NCBI RefSeq assembly: GCF_001270065.2
Contig: NZ_LFYT02000009.1
Span: forward strand, 81,068-145,067
Direction: 5' to 3'
Source: Limnohabitans planktonicus II-D5
Lineage (GTDB): Bacteria; Pseudomonadota; Gammaproteobacteria; Burkholderiales; Burkholderiaceae_C
DNA length: 64,000 nucleotides
A program made the translations under genes and the position numbers. The notes below the pieces were generated by a model, which was not told the origin of the DNA, made no database searches, and saw only the letters and a program-made list of their open reading frames with translations. Of this stretch, positions 8,661-16,191 are shown piece after piece (the stretch's first letter is position 1; each line of letters opens with the position of its first letter).

Positions 8661-8835
8661 GGTCCGTAACCCGGCGGCCAAGGATGAGCGCCGTCGCTCA
8701 TGGGAAATGCCGCTGTCCGAATTTCCACTTGTCATCGCCATACCCCCCCGCTTGTCTGAGCGCCTGATTCAGAACGATCAGGCCAAGGGGCTGGACCTGC
8801 AAGGGCTGGCACGCGAAGCGCTCAAGCGGCCCTGA
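7873..8835 (+). CDS. Exported protein of unknown function, tandem copy 2
   Basis: A 320-residue paralogue of the preceding gene. The start at 7873 has an AAGGAACC ribosome site. The signal peptide (hydrophobic stretch GMGLTLVLCVHFGVNAQS) is different from that of copy 1, whereas the mature domain from SAPGLTQAQ onward is nearly identical. A second divergent patch lies near the C-terminus (VRNPAAKDERRRSWEM against AQKLNDPRKYSQT), after which the two converge again on the same C-terminal 20 residues. The gene begins 73 bp after copy 1, so both may be co-transcribed. Function unknown. Confidence 0.7.
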   Translation: MRTKQTQSLFFLAQCLRSVVGMGLTLVLCVHFGVNAQSTITVQSPAPVVSAPGLTQAQVKTQYENCPSGHYTGPRPGKARYTKDPWLWVVTPEFARKFCMPPEFVSSELQGAEAIAYKMVQNQDEEVCGWGDNPDVCRRASEHRFEIYYKNRTIPKERDVPYFHAARTPSTKLLASSDAQWQFKMKSLKKKPRIGALGVFESQQFGLQSVKDGKIAWPLGTLAQEVYYEEVFEGIDYLAVEGASGFSRLEGWRKSGAKQMVITVRNPAAKDERRRSWEMPLSEFPLVIAIPPRLSERLIQNDQAKGLDLQGLAREALKRP

Positions 8836-8921
8836 CCCCATGCTTGAGCGGGTCGACCCGCCCCGGAAACACCGCCTGCCCCGGATTTGTCATGCGATGA
8901 TTCACGCCTGATTGGCGCCCC

Positions 8922-10169
8922 ATGAACATCCTTTTCGTCCACCAGAACTTTCCCGGCCAGTTCAAGCACCTGGCCCCGGCCTTGGTGCGGCAAGGCAACC
9001 GCGTGGTGGCGCTGCACATCAATGCCTGCCCACCCGTACCCGGCGTGCAGCTGGTGCGCTACCCCGTTTCTGGCCAGCCCGCACAAGGCACACACCGCTG
9101 GCTGGCTGATCTGGAAGTCAAAACCCTGCGGGCCGAAGCCGCCTACCGCGCCGCCCGCCAGCTCCAGCAGGACGGCTTCACGCCCGACGTGATCGTGGCC
9201 CACCCCGCCTGGGGCGAGAGCCTGCTTTTGTCGCAAGTCTGGCCAGCGGCGCGCATCGGCATCTATTGCGAGTTTTTCTACCACGCTCAGGGGGCCGACG
9301 TGGGCTTTGACCCCGAGTTCCCCGGCGCAGACCCCGACGAGGGCTGCCGCCTGCAAATGAAAAACGCCAATTACGAGCTGCACTTTGCGCGTGCGCACGC
9401 GGGCATCGCGCCCACACACTGGCAGGCCTCGCTGTTCCCCGAGCCGTTTGCGTCGCGCATCGTGGTCATCCACGACGGCATCCGCACCGACCTGGTCCGC
9501 CCCAACCCCGAAGCGAAGTTGCAGCTGCAAACCGCGCAAGGGCCGATCGTGCTGGGCCAGAGCGACGAAGTCATCACCTTCGTCAACCGCAACCTGGAGC
9601 CCTACCGCGGCTACCACCAGTTCATGCGGGCGCTGCCTGCGCTGCAAAAAGCCAGGCCCCAAGCCCGCGTGGTCATCATCGGTGGCAGCGAGGTCAGCTA
9701 CGGCGCCGCGCCGCCGCCCGGCCCCGACGGCAAAGCCCAAACGTGGCGCGAAATATTTCTGAACGAAGTCAAAGGCGATCTGGACCTGTCACGCGTGCAC
9801 TTTGTGGGCAAAGTGCCCTATGCCGACTTCTTGCGCGTGCTGCAGGTGTCCACCGTGCACGTGTACCTGACCTACCCCTTTGTGCTCAGCTGGAGCCTGC
9901 TCGAAGCCATGAGCGCAGGCTGCGCCATCGTGGCCAGCGACACCGCCCCGGTGCGCGAAGCGATTCGCCACGGCGAGACCGGGCAGCTGGTGGACTTTTT
10001 TGATCCGGCGGCGCTGGCAGAGCAGGTAGCGGCCTTGTGCGAAAACCCCACAGAGCGGGCACGGTTGGGCGCGCAGGCGCGGGCGTTTGCGGTAGCGCAA
10101 TACGATCTGGAGACGCGGTGTTTGCCGAGGCAGATGGCGTGGGTGCAAGGGTTGGCGGGGGCTTATTGA
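8922..10169 (+). CDS. Family-4-type glycosyltransferase
   Basis: A 415-residue GT-B glycosyltransferase. The N-terminal domain starts MNILFVHQNFPGQFKHL, a common opening in this group, and the C-terminal GT4 domain has the E-x7-E motif in EAMSAGCAIVASDTAPVREAI, which binds the sugar nucleotide. It probably adds a sugar to a cell-surface polysaccharide or lipid in the cytoplasm. No other polysaccharide genes are next to it, so the pathway is unclear. The gene ends just before the accessory region that starts near 10.2 kb. Confidence 0.85.
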   Translation: MNILFVHQNFPGQFKHLAPALVRQGNRVVALHINACPPVPGVQLVRYPVSGQPAQGTHRWLADLEVKTLRAEAAYRAARQLQQDGFTPDVIVAHPAWGESLLLSQVWPAARIGIYCEFFYHAQGADVGFDPEFPGADPDEGCRLQMKNANYELHFARAHAGIAPTHWQASLFPEPFASRIVVIHDGIRTDLVRPNPEAKLQLQTAQGPIVLGQSDEVITFVNRNLEPYRGYHQFMRALPALQKARPQARVVIIGGSEVSYGAAPPPGPDGKAQTWREIFLNEVKGDLDLSRVHFVGKVPYADFLRVLQVSTVHVYLTYPFVLSWSLLEAMSAGCAIVASDTAPVREAIRHGETGQLVDFFDPAALAEQVAALCENPTERARLGAQARAFAVAQYDLETRCLPRQMAWVQGLAGAY

Positions 10170-10202
10170 TCCGGCCTGCGGAAGTTTGCATTGCTGCTTC
10201 CA

Positions 10203-10484
10203 ACTCGCACCTTGTGGGAGCCAGCCCTGCTGGCGATAGGACGCCTGCGGACCACAGGCTTTTTTGCTTGCAGAGCAAGCTGGACTTCTCGCTGGTGTTG
10301 ACCCGTTACGGCCTGGAGTTGCCAGAGCGGCTGCACGCCTTGAATGTCAAGACTCAGGTGATCGTGATGTTGAGCCGTGTAGGCCGCGCTTTGACGAATG
10401 ACAGCATCGGTCGGGGTGCCGTCGCATTGATGAGCAAACCATTCAACATCGAAGAGCTGATGAGCGAAATGGACCGGGTGATGG
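10203..10484 (+). repeat. 282-bp direct repeat, left copy, with receiver-domain remnant
   Basis: This segment fills the gap between the glycosyltransferase and the AbiE toxin gene. It is the same length as 12175-12456 and differs from it at about a dozen positions by eye. Its first 50 bp are half of a dispersed repeat also seen at 39.9 kb and 63.4-63.9 kb (GTGGGAGCCAGCCCTGCTGG). The rest reads as the C-terminal part of a response-regulator receiver domain (VKTQVIVML, then GAVALMSKPFNIEEL, with the conserved Lys-Pro). No complete gene is present, so it is a remnant. Confidence 0.75.
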
Positions 10485-10516
10485 GGATTTTCGTCAGCAA
10501 CCAACACGTTCAGAAT

Positions 10517-11461
10517 TCACATTGAATCCAGGTGCTTTTCAATTCGAGCCAGCAGTTGATCGAAATCCGGCTGGCCTTGGTAGTAAAGGGCTGAAGATTT
10601 TCGATATTCCCGTGCAAAAAGATCCCGCTGTTCGGGATCTCTCAGTGTGAAGGCGGGATTGCAGGCGATCACCAATTCATCGCCGGATCGAAAGCGTTGC
10701 ACTTTGCGTTCCTGGTATGCAGGCTTCTTCATGAACGCTTGGACTTCCGGCAGATCGAGCAAGCAGTACACATCGTAGTAATGCCGCAGAAAGTTGGCTG
10801 GAAACTGCCGGGCCTCGGCCAGTCGGCGGTACTTGGTTGAGAGGGTCTGGAGCTTCTCGACGAAGGTATGTGTCGGTGCGTAACAGGGGACATTCACTGC
10901 GCGGTTGTCCGACACCTGAACGCCTCGGTTCATGGCGAAATCCAAGGCCCATGAAGAGATGGTGACAAGGCGATTGGGCGCTGTATCGTCAAACCCCAAC
11001 TCCAGCAAGATACCGTCTTTGACGCCAACCAGGGCGGCGGCTCGGGGTAAGTAAGACAGGCGAATGCCTGCGCTGCGCATTTTGTCGTCATCGAAGAATG
11101 TATCCCGTTCCACGCTGTCGATGCCGGGAATACGGATGCGCCTGGCCAGTTCGTCGTAATACGCCTGCCGAGAGGCGATGTGGACCGGTTTGTCCTGGTT
11201 GCGACCGATTTTCACGTCCATGTCGGTCGGTGGCTCGATGCGGATGTCGATGTCTTCCGAGAACCTGTGGATCACCCCGAAGCCCTTGGACAAGGACGTG
11301 CCGCCCTTCAACTCGAACACAAAGCCTTGAGCTTGCAGCCCCCACAGGCTGTGCATGATCCAGTAATCCTTTTCAACCAGCAAGGGATCGAGCCCACGGT
11401 CATTCGCCACGATGGAGAGCAATTGGACGAAATCGCTGCGTTGGTGCAAAAACTCAGCCAC
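10517..11461 (-). CDS. AbiEii/AbiGii-family nucleotidyltransferase toxin
   Basis: A 314-residue protein of the AbiEii family (type IV toxin-antitoxin). Motif I is KGGTSLSKGFGVIHRFSEDIDI near residue 52, giving the GG-T/S and D-x-D catalytic elements of the polymerase-beta nucleotidyltransferase fold. A later helix has DVYCLL. Known AbiEii toxins are nucleotide-binding and growth-stopping and can abort phage infection. Its start overlaps the end of the antitoxin gene by 8 bp, so translation is probably coupled. The pair lies between two 282-bp direct repeats. Confidence 0.88.
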   Translation of the reverse strand: MAEFLHQRSDFVQLLSIVANDRGLDPLLVEKDYWIMHSLWGLQAQGFVFELKGGTSLSKGFGVIHRFSEDIDIRIEPPTDMDVKIGRNQDKPVHIASRQAYYDELARRIRIPGIDSVERDTFFDDDKMRSAGIRLSYLPRAAALVGVKDGILLELGFDDTAPNRLVTISSWALDFAMNRGVQVSDNRAVNVPCYAPTHTFVEKLQTLSTKYRRLAEARQFPANFLRHYYDVYCLLDLPEVQAFMKKPAYQERKVQRFRSGDELVIACNPAFTLRDPEQRDLFAREYRKSSALYYQGQPDFDQLLARIEKHLDSM

Positions 11462-12065
11462 CGACCCACTCCCGAATGCGTTTGCGTGTGACCATGTTGC
11501 CGTAATTGTCTACAGCCGCTTGCAGCTGATCTAGATCGAAGGAGGACAGCTTGTTGCGAGCCTGGCCAAGCACCCTATCGCGGTCTTCGGCCAGCTCTTC
11601 GAGATTGTTGAGCAGGTCAACGTAGAGAAACTCACGTGTCAACGTCTTGGGAAAGCGGGGCTTGACCCTGAAGTCGAACTGCCTCTTGCCCAGCTGAAAA
11701 ACACCATGTCGCTTGTGGTTGTAAACCAGCGTCCGGTTGTAGAGCTGGGTGGTGCCCAGGCCCACGGCGTTGTAGGACGAGGGCGAAAACACCAGGAATT
11801 CCTTGTCACGCAGAAACCCTTTCACCACATCATCGTCAGCCGGAGGAAGGGGGCCAAAAGGCGATTGCTGGGGTGCGTGGTAGAGCCCTTGCGCCAGCTT
11901 CTGAAGTTTGCCCATTAAAACCAGCTCACGCAGGTGCCGATCTACAGCATTGCTCACGCGAGCCAGGTCCTCCCGCCGATAGACGTGGCCCGCCTGCAGC
12001 GCATCCGCAAGGTGCGCAGCGGCACCCTGCAGGGACGGTGTGGACAGTAAAGCGTCAGCAGGCAT
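11454..12065 (-). CDS. AbiEi-type antitoxin / DUF6088-like winged-helix protein
   Basis: A 203-residue protein placed directly before the AbiEii toxin gene. The N-terminal part (about residues 28-75) looks like a winged helix that ends in the Gly-Tyr wing LVLMGKLQKLAQGLYHAP, typical of AbiEi-family antitoxins that repress their own promoter. The remaining domain is unassigned by eye. The ATG at 12065 is preferred, although a TTG two codons upstream is possible and no strong ribosome site is seen. A 10-bp palindrome TGAAATTTCA lies at 12080-12089, close upstream, and could be an operator. Confidence 0.78.
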   Translation of the reverse strand: MPADALLSTPSLQGAAAHLADALQAGHVYRREDLARVSNAVDRHLRELVLMGKLQKLAQGLYHAPQQSPFGPLPPADDDVVKGFLRDKEFLVFSPSSYNAVGLGTTQLYNRTLVYNHKRHGVFQLGKRQFDFRVKPRFPKTLTREFLYVDLLNNLEELAEDRDRVLGQARNKLSSFDLDQLQAAVDNYGNMVTRKRIREWVGG

Positions 12066-12174
12066 GAACAAATACTCATTGAAATTTCATGCATTTTAGC
12101 AACTCAGGCCAGAAAGGTCGCTTGGGCTTTGTAGCTTTGCTCAAAGCCCCCGCCTGAGACAGGCATGATGCGCG

Positions 12175-12456
12175 ACTCGCACCTTGTGGGAGCCAGCCCT
12201 GCTGGCGATAGGACGCCTGCGGACCACAGGCTTTTTTGCTTGCAGAGCAAGCTGGACTTCTCGCCGGAGTTGACCCGTTACGGCCTGGAGTTACCGGAGC
12301 GGCTGCACGCCTTGAATGTCAAGACTCAGGTGATCGTGATGTTGGGCCGTGTAGGCCGCGCTCTGATGAATGATTGCATCGGTCCGGGTGCCGTCGCATT
12401 GATGAGCAAACCATTCAACATCGAAGAGCTGATGAGCGAAATGGACCGGGTGATGG
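12175..12456 (+). repeat. 282-bp direct repeat, right copy, with receiver-domain remnant
   Basis: Right copy of the repeat at 10203-10484, in the same orientation and with no length change. Together they bracket the AbiE pair. It again contains the half dispersed repeat followed by the receiver-domain tail (SKPFNIEELMSEM). The 12066-12174 stretch before it holds a stem GGGCTTTG/CAAAGCCC at 12125-12151 and no gene. Confidence 0.78.
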
Positions 12457-12497
12457 CAGACGCATTGGCATCAATCCCTTCATATAACCTCAATACC

Positions 12498-12526
12498 GCA
12501 CAATAACAAAATAATTGTTATTGTGC
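12498..12526. promoter_or_regulatory. 12-bp inverted repeat upstream of the second nucleotidyltransferase module
   Basis: GCACAATAACAA and TTGTTATTGTGC form a perfect 12-bp inverted repeat with a 5-bp spacer. It lies 27 bp upstream of the start at 12554, in a locally AT-rich stretch likely to be the promoter. A third partial half-site GCACAAT occurs at 12549-12555, over the start codon. This looks like an autoregulation operator for the winged-helix protein. Confidence 0.6.
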
Positions 12527-12553
12527 ATATTTAATGTTAAATTATTCAGCACA

Positions 12554-13546
12554 ATGACCATCAAACAGCAAATAGAGCGCTATTTAGAAGATGTACTGGG
12601 AACCGTCGCGCCGGGGGTCGAGCCCTGCGCACAGGCGGCATTACTGCCTTATTACCTGCAGGAAGCTTTTGACTATGGGCAATTGACGTTGGCGGGGCAG
12701 CACATCGTTTTGGCCCTGAAAAAAGAGGCGACTCAACAAGCTTTAAGGGATGTGCGTGTGCAAGTGACGCGCATTGGCGAGGCTCTGGGTTTGCCTGTGG
12801 TTTATTGCCTGCCGACCTTGGCCTCCTATGAGCGGCGAAACTTGATTGAGCAAAAGGTTCCCTTCATCGTACCGGGCAATCAGATGTACTTGCCTGATCT
12901 GGGGATCGATTTGCGGGAGCATTTCCGTCAAAGCAAACCTGAACCCAGACAAAGTCTCAGCCCTTCGACACAGGCGCTTTTGATCTGGCATTTGATCAAC
13001 CGTCCGGCACAGGACGAGTGGCTTCCGGGTGCCGATGCTTCGGCATTGGGCTACACCCCCATGACACCATCCAGAGCCATGCGGGAGTTGGTGCAGGCGG
13101 GTCTGGCTGAACCCATGGCAGCCGGACGCAGCAAAGGTCTGCGCATGGTGCAAACACGACAGGAAATTTGGCAACAGGCCCTGCCCTTGCTGCGCACGCC
13201 CGTCAAACGCAGCTTGTGGGTTCGCGAACAAGCTCTGTTGGCGTTGGCCGGTGTTCGGTTGGCTGGGCTGTCGGCCTTGTCTGAACGAACAATGCTGGCC
13301 CGTCCGCGGGAGGCCACTTTCGCCATGACGACAGGGCAATGGCAGCAAGCCCTTGGACAAGGCATCCAAGAAGTGCCGGGGCCGGACACGGGGGCTTGTC
13401 AATTGGAGATATGGGCCTACAGTCCGGCCATGGAAGCCAATGCCAAGACCGTTGACGCCTTGTCTTTGTGGCTGAGCTTGAAAGACAGCGCGGATGATCG
13501 CGTTCAAATGGCATTGGGTGAATTGCTGGAGCAAATTCGATGGTGA
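12554..13546 (+). CDS. Winged-helix regulator or antitoxin of a nucleotidyltransferase module
   Basis: A 330-residue protein I cannot name precisely. The middle (about residues 135-200) resembles a winged helix (PSTQALLIWHLI, TPSRAMRELVQAGLAEP). The N-terminal domain has a beta-rich segment around LPVVYCLPTLASYERRNLI. Its stop overlaps the start of the nucleotidyltransferase gene by 7 bp, the order expected for antitoxin then toxin. The ATG at 12554 is preferred over an upstream TTG, which would lie inside the inverted-repeat operator. Role as cognate antitoxin and repressor is inference from position and fold. Confidence 0.65.
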   Translation: MTIKQQIERYLEDVLGTVAPGVEPCAQAALLPYYLQEAFDYGQLTLAGQHIVLALKKEATQQALRDVRVQVTRIGEALGLPVVYCLPTLASYERRNLIEQKVPFIVPGNQMYLPDLGIDLREHFRQSKPEPRQSLSPSTQALLIWHLINRPAQDEWLPGADASALGYTPMTPSRAMRELVQAGLAEPMAAGRSKGLRMVQTRQEIWQQALPLLRTPVKRSLWVREQALLALAGVRLAGLSALSERTMLARPREATFAMTTGQWQQALGQGIQEVPGPDTGACQLEIWAYSPAMEANAKTVDALSLWLSLKDSADDRVQMALGELLEQIRW

Positions 13547-14286
13547 ATGGGCTGGAGCGATTTCGGGTGTGGTTTGAGGGCTACGCGGATCAATTCGTCT
13601 TGATCGGCGGAACGGCCGCCTCGATCGCCATGGAGGAAGCAGGGCAAGACTTCAGGCGCACCAAGGATCTGGATGTGGTGCTGCATCTTGAAGCACTCAC
13701 GCCAGAATTTGGAAAGCGTTTTTGGGCGTTTGTGGAAGCCGGAGGCTACGAGATTCGTCGATCGGACGCCACAGAAAAACCGAAGCTATATCGCTTTGCC
13801 AAACCCCAAGAAGAAGACTTTCCCTTCATGGTGGAGTTGTTTGCACGCGCGCCAACAGACATTCAACTGGCTGCTGGCAGCAAGTTGACGCCAATCCCCA
13901 TGGATGAGGCAGTCTCAAGTTTGTCTGCCATCTTGTTGGATGACATTTACTACGACTTCTTGATGGCTGGACGCCGCAACCTCAATGGTTTGCCTTGGGT
14001 GGGCGAAGATCGGCTGATCCCTCTCAAAGCAATGGCTTGGTTGAGCCTGACGAAACAAAAAGCCGCTGGCGAGCAGGTCGACTCCAAAAACATCTCCAAA
14101 CACTTGAAAGACATCTTGTTGCTGGCCGGGCTGCTGAGTCCGACACAAACCATTTTTGTGCATGACAAGATTGCGAGCGATTTAAGGCGATTTATCGATG
14201 CGGTTTCTGCACACGAAATTGAAGGAAAAAATCTCACCGTCAAACTGACCTTTGAACGATTGGCAGCGGCCTACCAATTGTTCTAG
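13540..14286 (+). CDS. AbiEii-like nucleotidyltransferase, probable toxin
   Basis: A 248-residue protein with a nucleotidyltransferase core: LIGGTAASIAMEE near residue 22 supplies the GG-T element and RRTKDLDVVLH the D-x-D metal ligands. This is the pattern of the AbiEii/AbiGii superfamily, although it is shorter than and not closely similar to the toxin at 10517-11461. It overlaps the preceding winged-helix gene and ends 13 bp from a remnant of an ABC permease gene. A type IV toxin-antitoxin or phage-defence role is likely but not proven. Confidence 0.72.
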   Translation: MVNGLERFRVWFEGYADQFVLIGGTAASIAMEEAGQDFRRTKDLDVVLHLEALTPEFGKRFWAFVEAGGYEIRRSDATEKPKLYRFAKPQEEDFPFMVELFARAPTDIQLAAGSKLTPIPMDEAVSSLSAILLDDIYYDFLMAGRRNLNGLPWVGEDRLIPLKAMAWLSLTKQKAAGEQVDSKNISKHLKDILLLAGLLSPTQTIFVHDKIASDLRRFIDAVSAHEIEGKNLTVKLTFERLAAAYQLF

Positions 14287-14298
14287 CCGCCAACCAGT

Positions 14299-14630
14299 TC
14301 AACTCCTGAACCGCTTCCGCGTCAACGCTAACGCAATCCAGAACGACACCACCGCAAACCCCGCCAGCACCAGCACATGGCGCAACGGTTGCTCTGGCCA
14401 GCGGTCCAAAAACAGCGGGCGCACCAAATCCACCGCCACCGATAGCGGCAGCCAGTCGGCGATCACGCGCACAAACGCGGGCAGTTGTTCACGCGGGGAA
14501 GAAGATGCTCGAGAGGAACATCATGTGCGCGAGGAACAGGGTGATGTAATAAGTGAAGAAGTCATAGCCTTTGGCCAGCGCGTTGAAGATCAGCGCCATG
14601 CAGCTGAAGGTGATGCCCCAGACCAGCAAT
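14299..14630 (-). pseudogene. Remnant A of the nodJ-like permease gene (3' end)
   Basis: This stretch is about 90% identical by eye to the last 330 bp or so of the intact permease gene at 16192-16998, in the same orientation and starting at the same stop codon. An extra base near 14494-14498 breaks the frame, and the copy fades out after the segment encoding GITFSCMALIFNALAKG. It cannot make a working permease. It fills the gap between the nucleotidyltransferase and the ParDE pair. Confidence 0.85.
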
Positions 14631-14667
14631 AAGGTGTATCGACGGGACTGTGTTTCAAGACGCCAAT

Positions 14668-14961
14668 TCAGAAAAGCCTGCTGTTGACGTCTCGCGCATG
14701 GTGCAAAACACGGATAACAGTGATGCCCGAATCGCTGGCGACGTAGTACAAGTTGTATGCAGCCGATGTAGGCCAACATCTCACTTCCTTGTTCAATTCC
14801 GGTCGCGCTCTTCCCATCAAGGGTTGCAACGCCAATGTCAGGGCTTCTTTTTCAATGACTTCCAAAACATGGTCGGCCGCCTCGAAACTTTCTTCAGCGA
14901 TAAAAGACCATGCCTCCAAAAGATCCGTCTGCGCGCTTTGCGCAAAAGAGACTTCAGGCAT
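14668..14961 (-). CDS. ParE/RelE-family toxin
   Basis: A 97-residue protein of the RelE/ParE superfamily: an N-terminal helix pair (AQTDLLEAWSFIAEE, EAADHVLEVIEKE) followed by beta strands ending in ITVIRVLHHARDVNS, which is typical of ParE. ParE toxins poison DNA gyrase; RelE relatives cut mRNA on ribosomes. Its start overlaps the antitoxin stop by 1 bp (TGATG), the usual antitoxin-first order. It lies between two remnants of the permease gene tail. Confidence 0.85.
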   Translation of the reverse strand: MPEVSFAQSAQTDLLEAWSFIAEESFEAADHVLEVIEKEALTLALQPLMGRARPELNKEVRCWPTSAAYNLYYVASDSGITVIRVLHHARDVNSRLF

Positions 14962-15224
14962 CAGCTGCGCTTTTTCAGAACACGCCCCTGGGCCTTGATG
15001 GCCGCCATGTCCATCTTGCTCACCCGCCCTGCGTCGAGATCGGCCATGCCTTGATCGATATCGGCTTTGAGAGCAGCCAAGTTCGACTGCTGTACGGACT
15101 GGTACGCCTCAAACAGTCGCAAGGCTTCACGAATGACCTCGCTGGCTGAGCCATACAGACCCGATGCCACATGCGCACGGACGCGGGCCTCAAGTTCCAT
15201 GGGCAAAGATATGTTGAGCGTCAT
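14961..15224 (-). CDS. ParD/CopG-type antitoxin
   Basis: An 87-residue ribbon-helix-helix antitoxin. The N-terminal strand TLNISLP and the helix segment YGSASEVIREALRLFE are the DNA-binding part; the C-terminal part would wrap the toxin. The start at 15224 has a strong AAGGAG ribosome site. It probably represses its own promoter, in the 15225-15281 gap, and neutralises the ParE-like toxin encoded downstream. Confidence 0.85.
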   Translation of the reverse strand: MTLNISLPMELEARVRAHVASGLYGSASEVIREALRLFEAYQSVQQSNLAALKADIDQGMADLDAGRVSKMDMAAIKAQGRVLKKRS

Positions 15225-15281
15225 GAGATTCTCCTTCAATGGCAAGGTTTGCCATATTACGACATCACATCCCAAAATGCA

Positions 15282-15421
15282 TCAACGCCTGAACCGCATC
15301 CGCGCCAAAGCCAACGCGATCCAGAACACCACCACCGCCCCCTCCCAGCGCGCCAGCACATGGCCTAGCGACTGGTACGGCCAACGATCCTTGAAGAGGG
15401 CCGAGGGTGCGCACCAAATCG
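15282..15421 (-). pseudogene. Remnant B of the nodJ-like permease gene (extreme 3' end)
   Basis: About 140 bp similar to the last part of the permease gene, beginning at the equivalent of its stop codon (TCAACGCCTGAACCGCATCC against TCAACTCCTGAACCGCATCC). It is more diverged than remnant A. It lies immediately upstream of the antitoxin gene, so ParDE is bracketed by remnants A and B. The following 15422-15564 stretch holds only the leader of the GFA gene. Confidence 0.7.
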
Positions 15422-15564
15422 AATGCCCCTTTCAGTGGAGAACTCTGATTTGCAGACCCGACATTTGCCTGGGTAAATCTAGAAAGTGGAGCGCTTGGCT
15501 GAGGATTGACGTTCAGCGCCATCGTCATATCAAATTGAACCGATTCACCACTAAAGGAACCTCC

Positions 15565-15996
15565 ATGCTTAACGGTGCATGCCTGTGCGGACGTATTCAG
15601 TACGAAATCGATGGAGAACCCCGGTTCATGTATCAGTGTTTTTGTGGGAAGTGCCGCGCGGCATCTGGCGCGTCTTTTGTGACGAACATCATTGTTGACA
15701 TGGATAAATTCAGAATCACTTCAGGCAAGGAATACCTCACAGCATTCGAATCCAGCCCAAAGAAATTCCGCCATTTCTGTTCAACCTGCGGCTCGCCAAT
15801 CTACAGCCACGGCGAAAAAACAAAGCAGGTTGTCGGGGTTCGCTGTGGCACGCTACGACATGCTCCAAATGTGAGCATCGCCTACAACGCCTTCGTTGCT
15901 TCCAAGGCGCCTTGGGTCGACATCTGTGGCGACCAGCTGCAATTTCCCGACTGGCCCGATCCAGCGGTAGTGAAGCAGTTCTTCACGAAAAATTAA
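15565..15996 (+). CDS. GFA-family zinc protein (glutathione-dependent formaldehyde-activating-like)
   Basis: A 143-residue protein with the zinc-binding cysteine pattern of the GFA fold: CLCG near residue 7, CFCGKC near 29, and CSTCGSP near 75. Family members are linked to glutathione adducts, but most, like this one, have no proven substrate. The start at 15565 follows AAAGGAACCTCC. It sits alone between permease remnant B and the intact permease gene, so it may be part of the same accessory insertion. Confidence 0.82.
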   Translation: MLNGACLCGRIQYEIDGEPRFMYQCFCGKCRAASGASFVTNIIVDMDKFRITSGKEYLTAFESSPKKFRHFCSTCGSPIYSHGEKTKQVVGVRCGTLRHAPNVSIAYNAFVASKAPWVDICGDQLQFPDWPDPAVVKQFFTKN

Positions 15997-16191
15997 TGGC
16001 ACCTACCCGGGACCGCACAGTTCGGCACGATGCCGCGCTGCCTCAGCGATAACGTTGAGCGACTGATTTCTGCTAGGACCGCTGACGGACGATGGTCGGT
16101 ACATGCCAGTTACGCAGGGTTCATCCAGAAAACTCTTTATTGCAATTGATGCAGAACTGAATAGAAGACATCACCAAACCACCCAGTCACC

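Noticed and set aside
15997..16191. Possible integron attC site after the GFA gene (GATAACGTTGAGC)
   Set aside because: GFA and toxin-antitoxin genes are common cassette cargo, but no paired R and L boxes or integrase gene are found, and AAC and GTT abut instead of flanking a stem.
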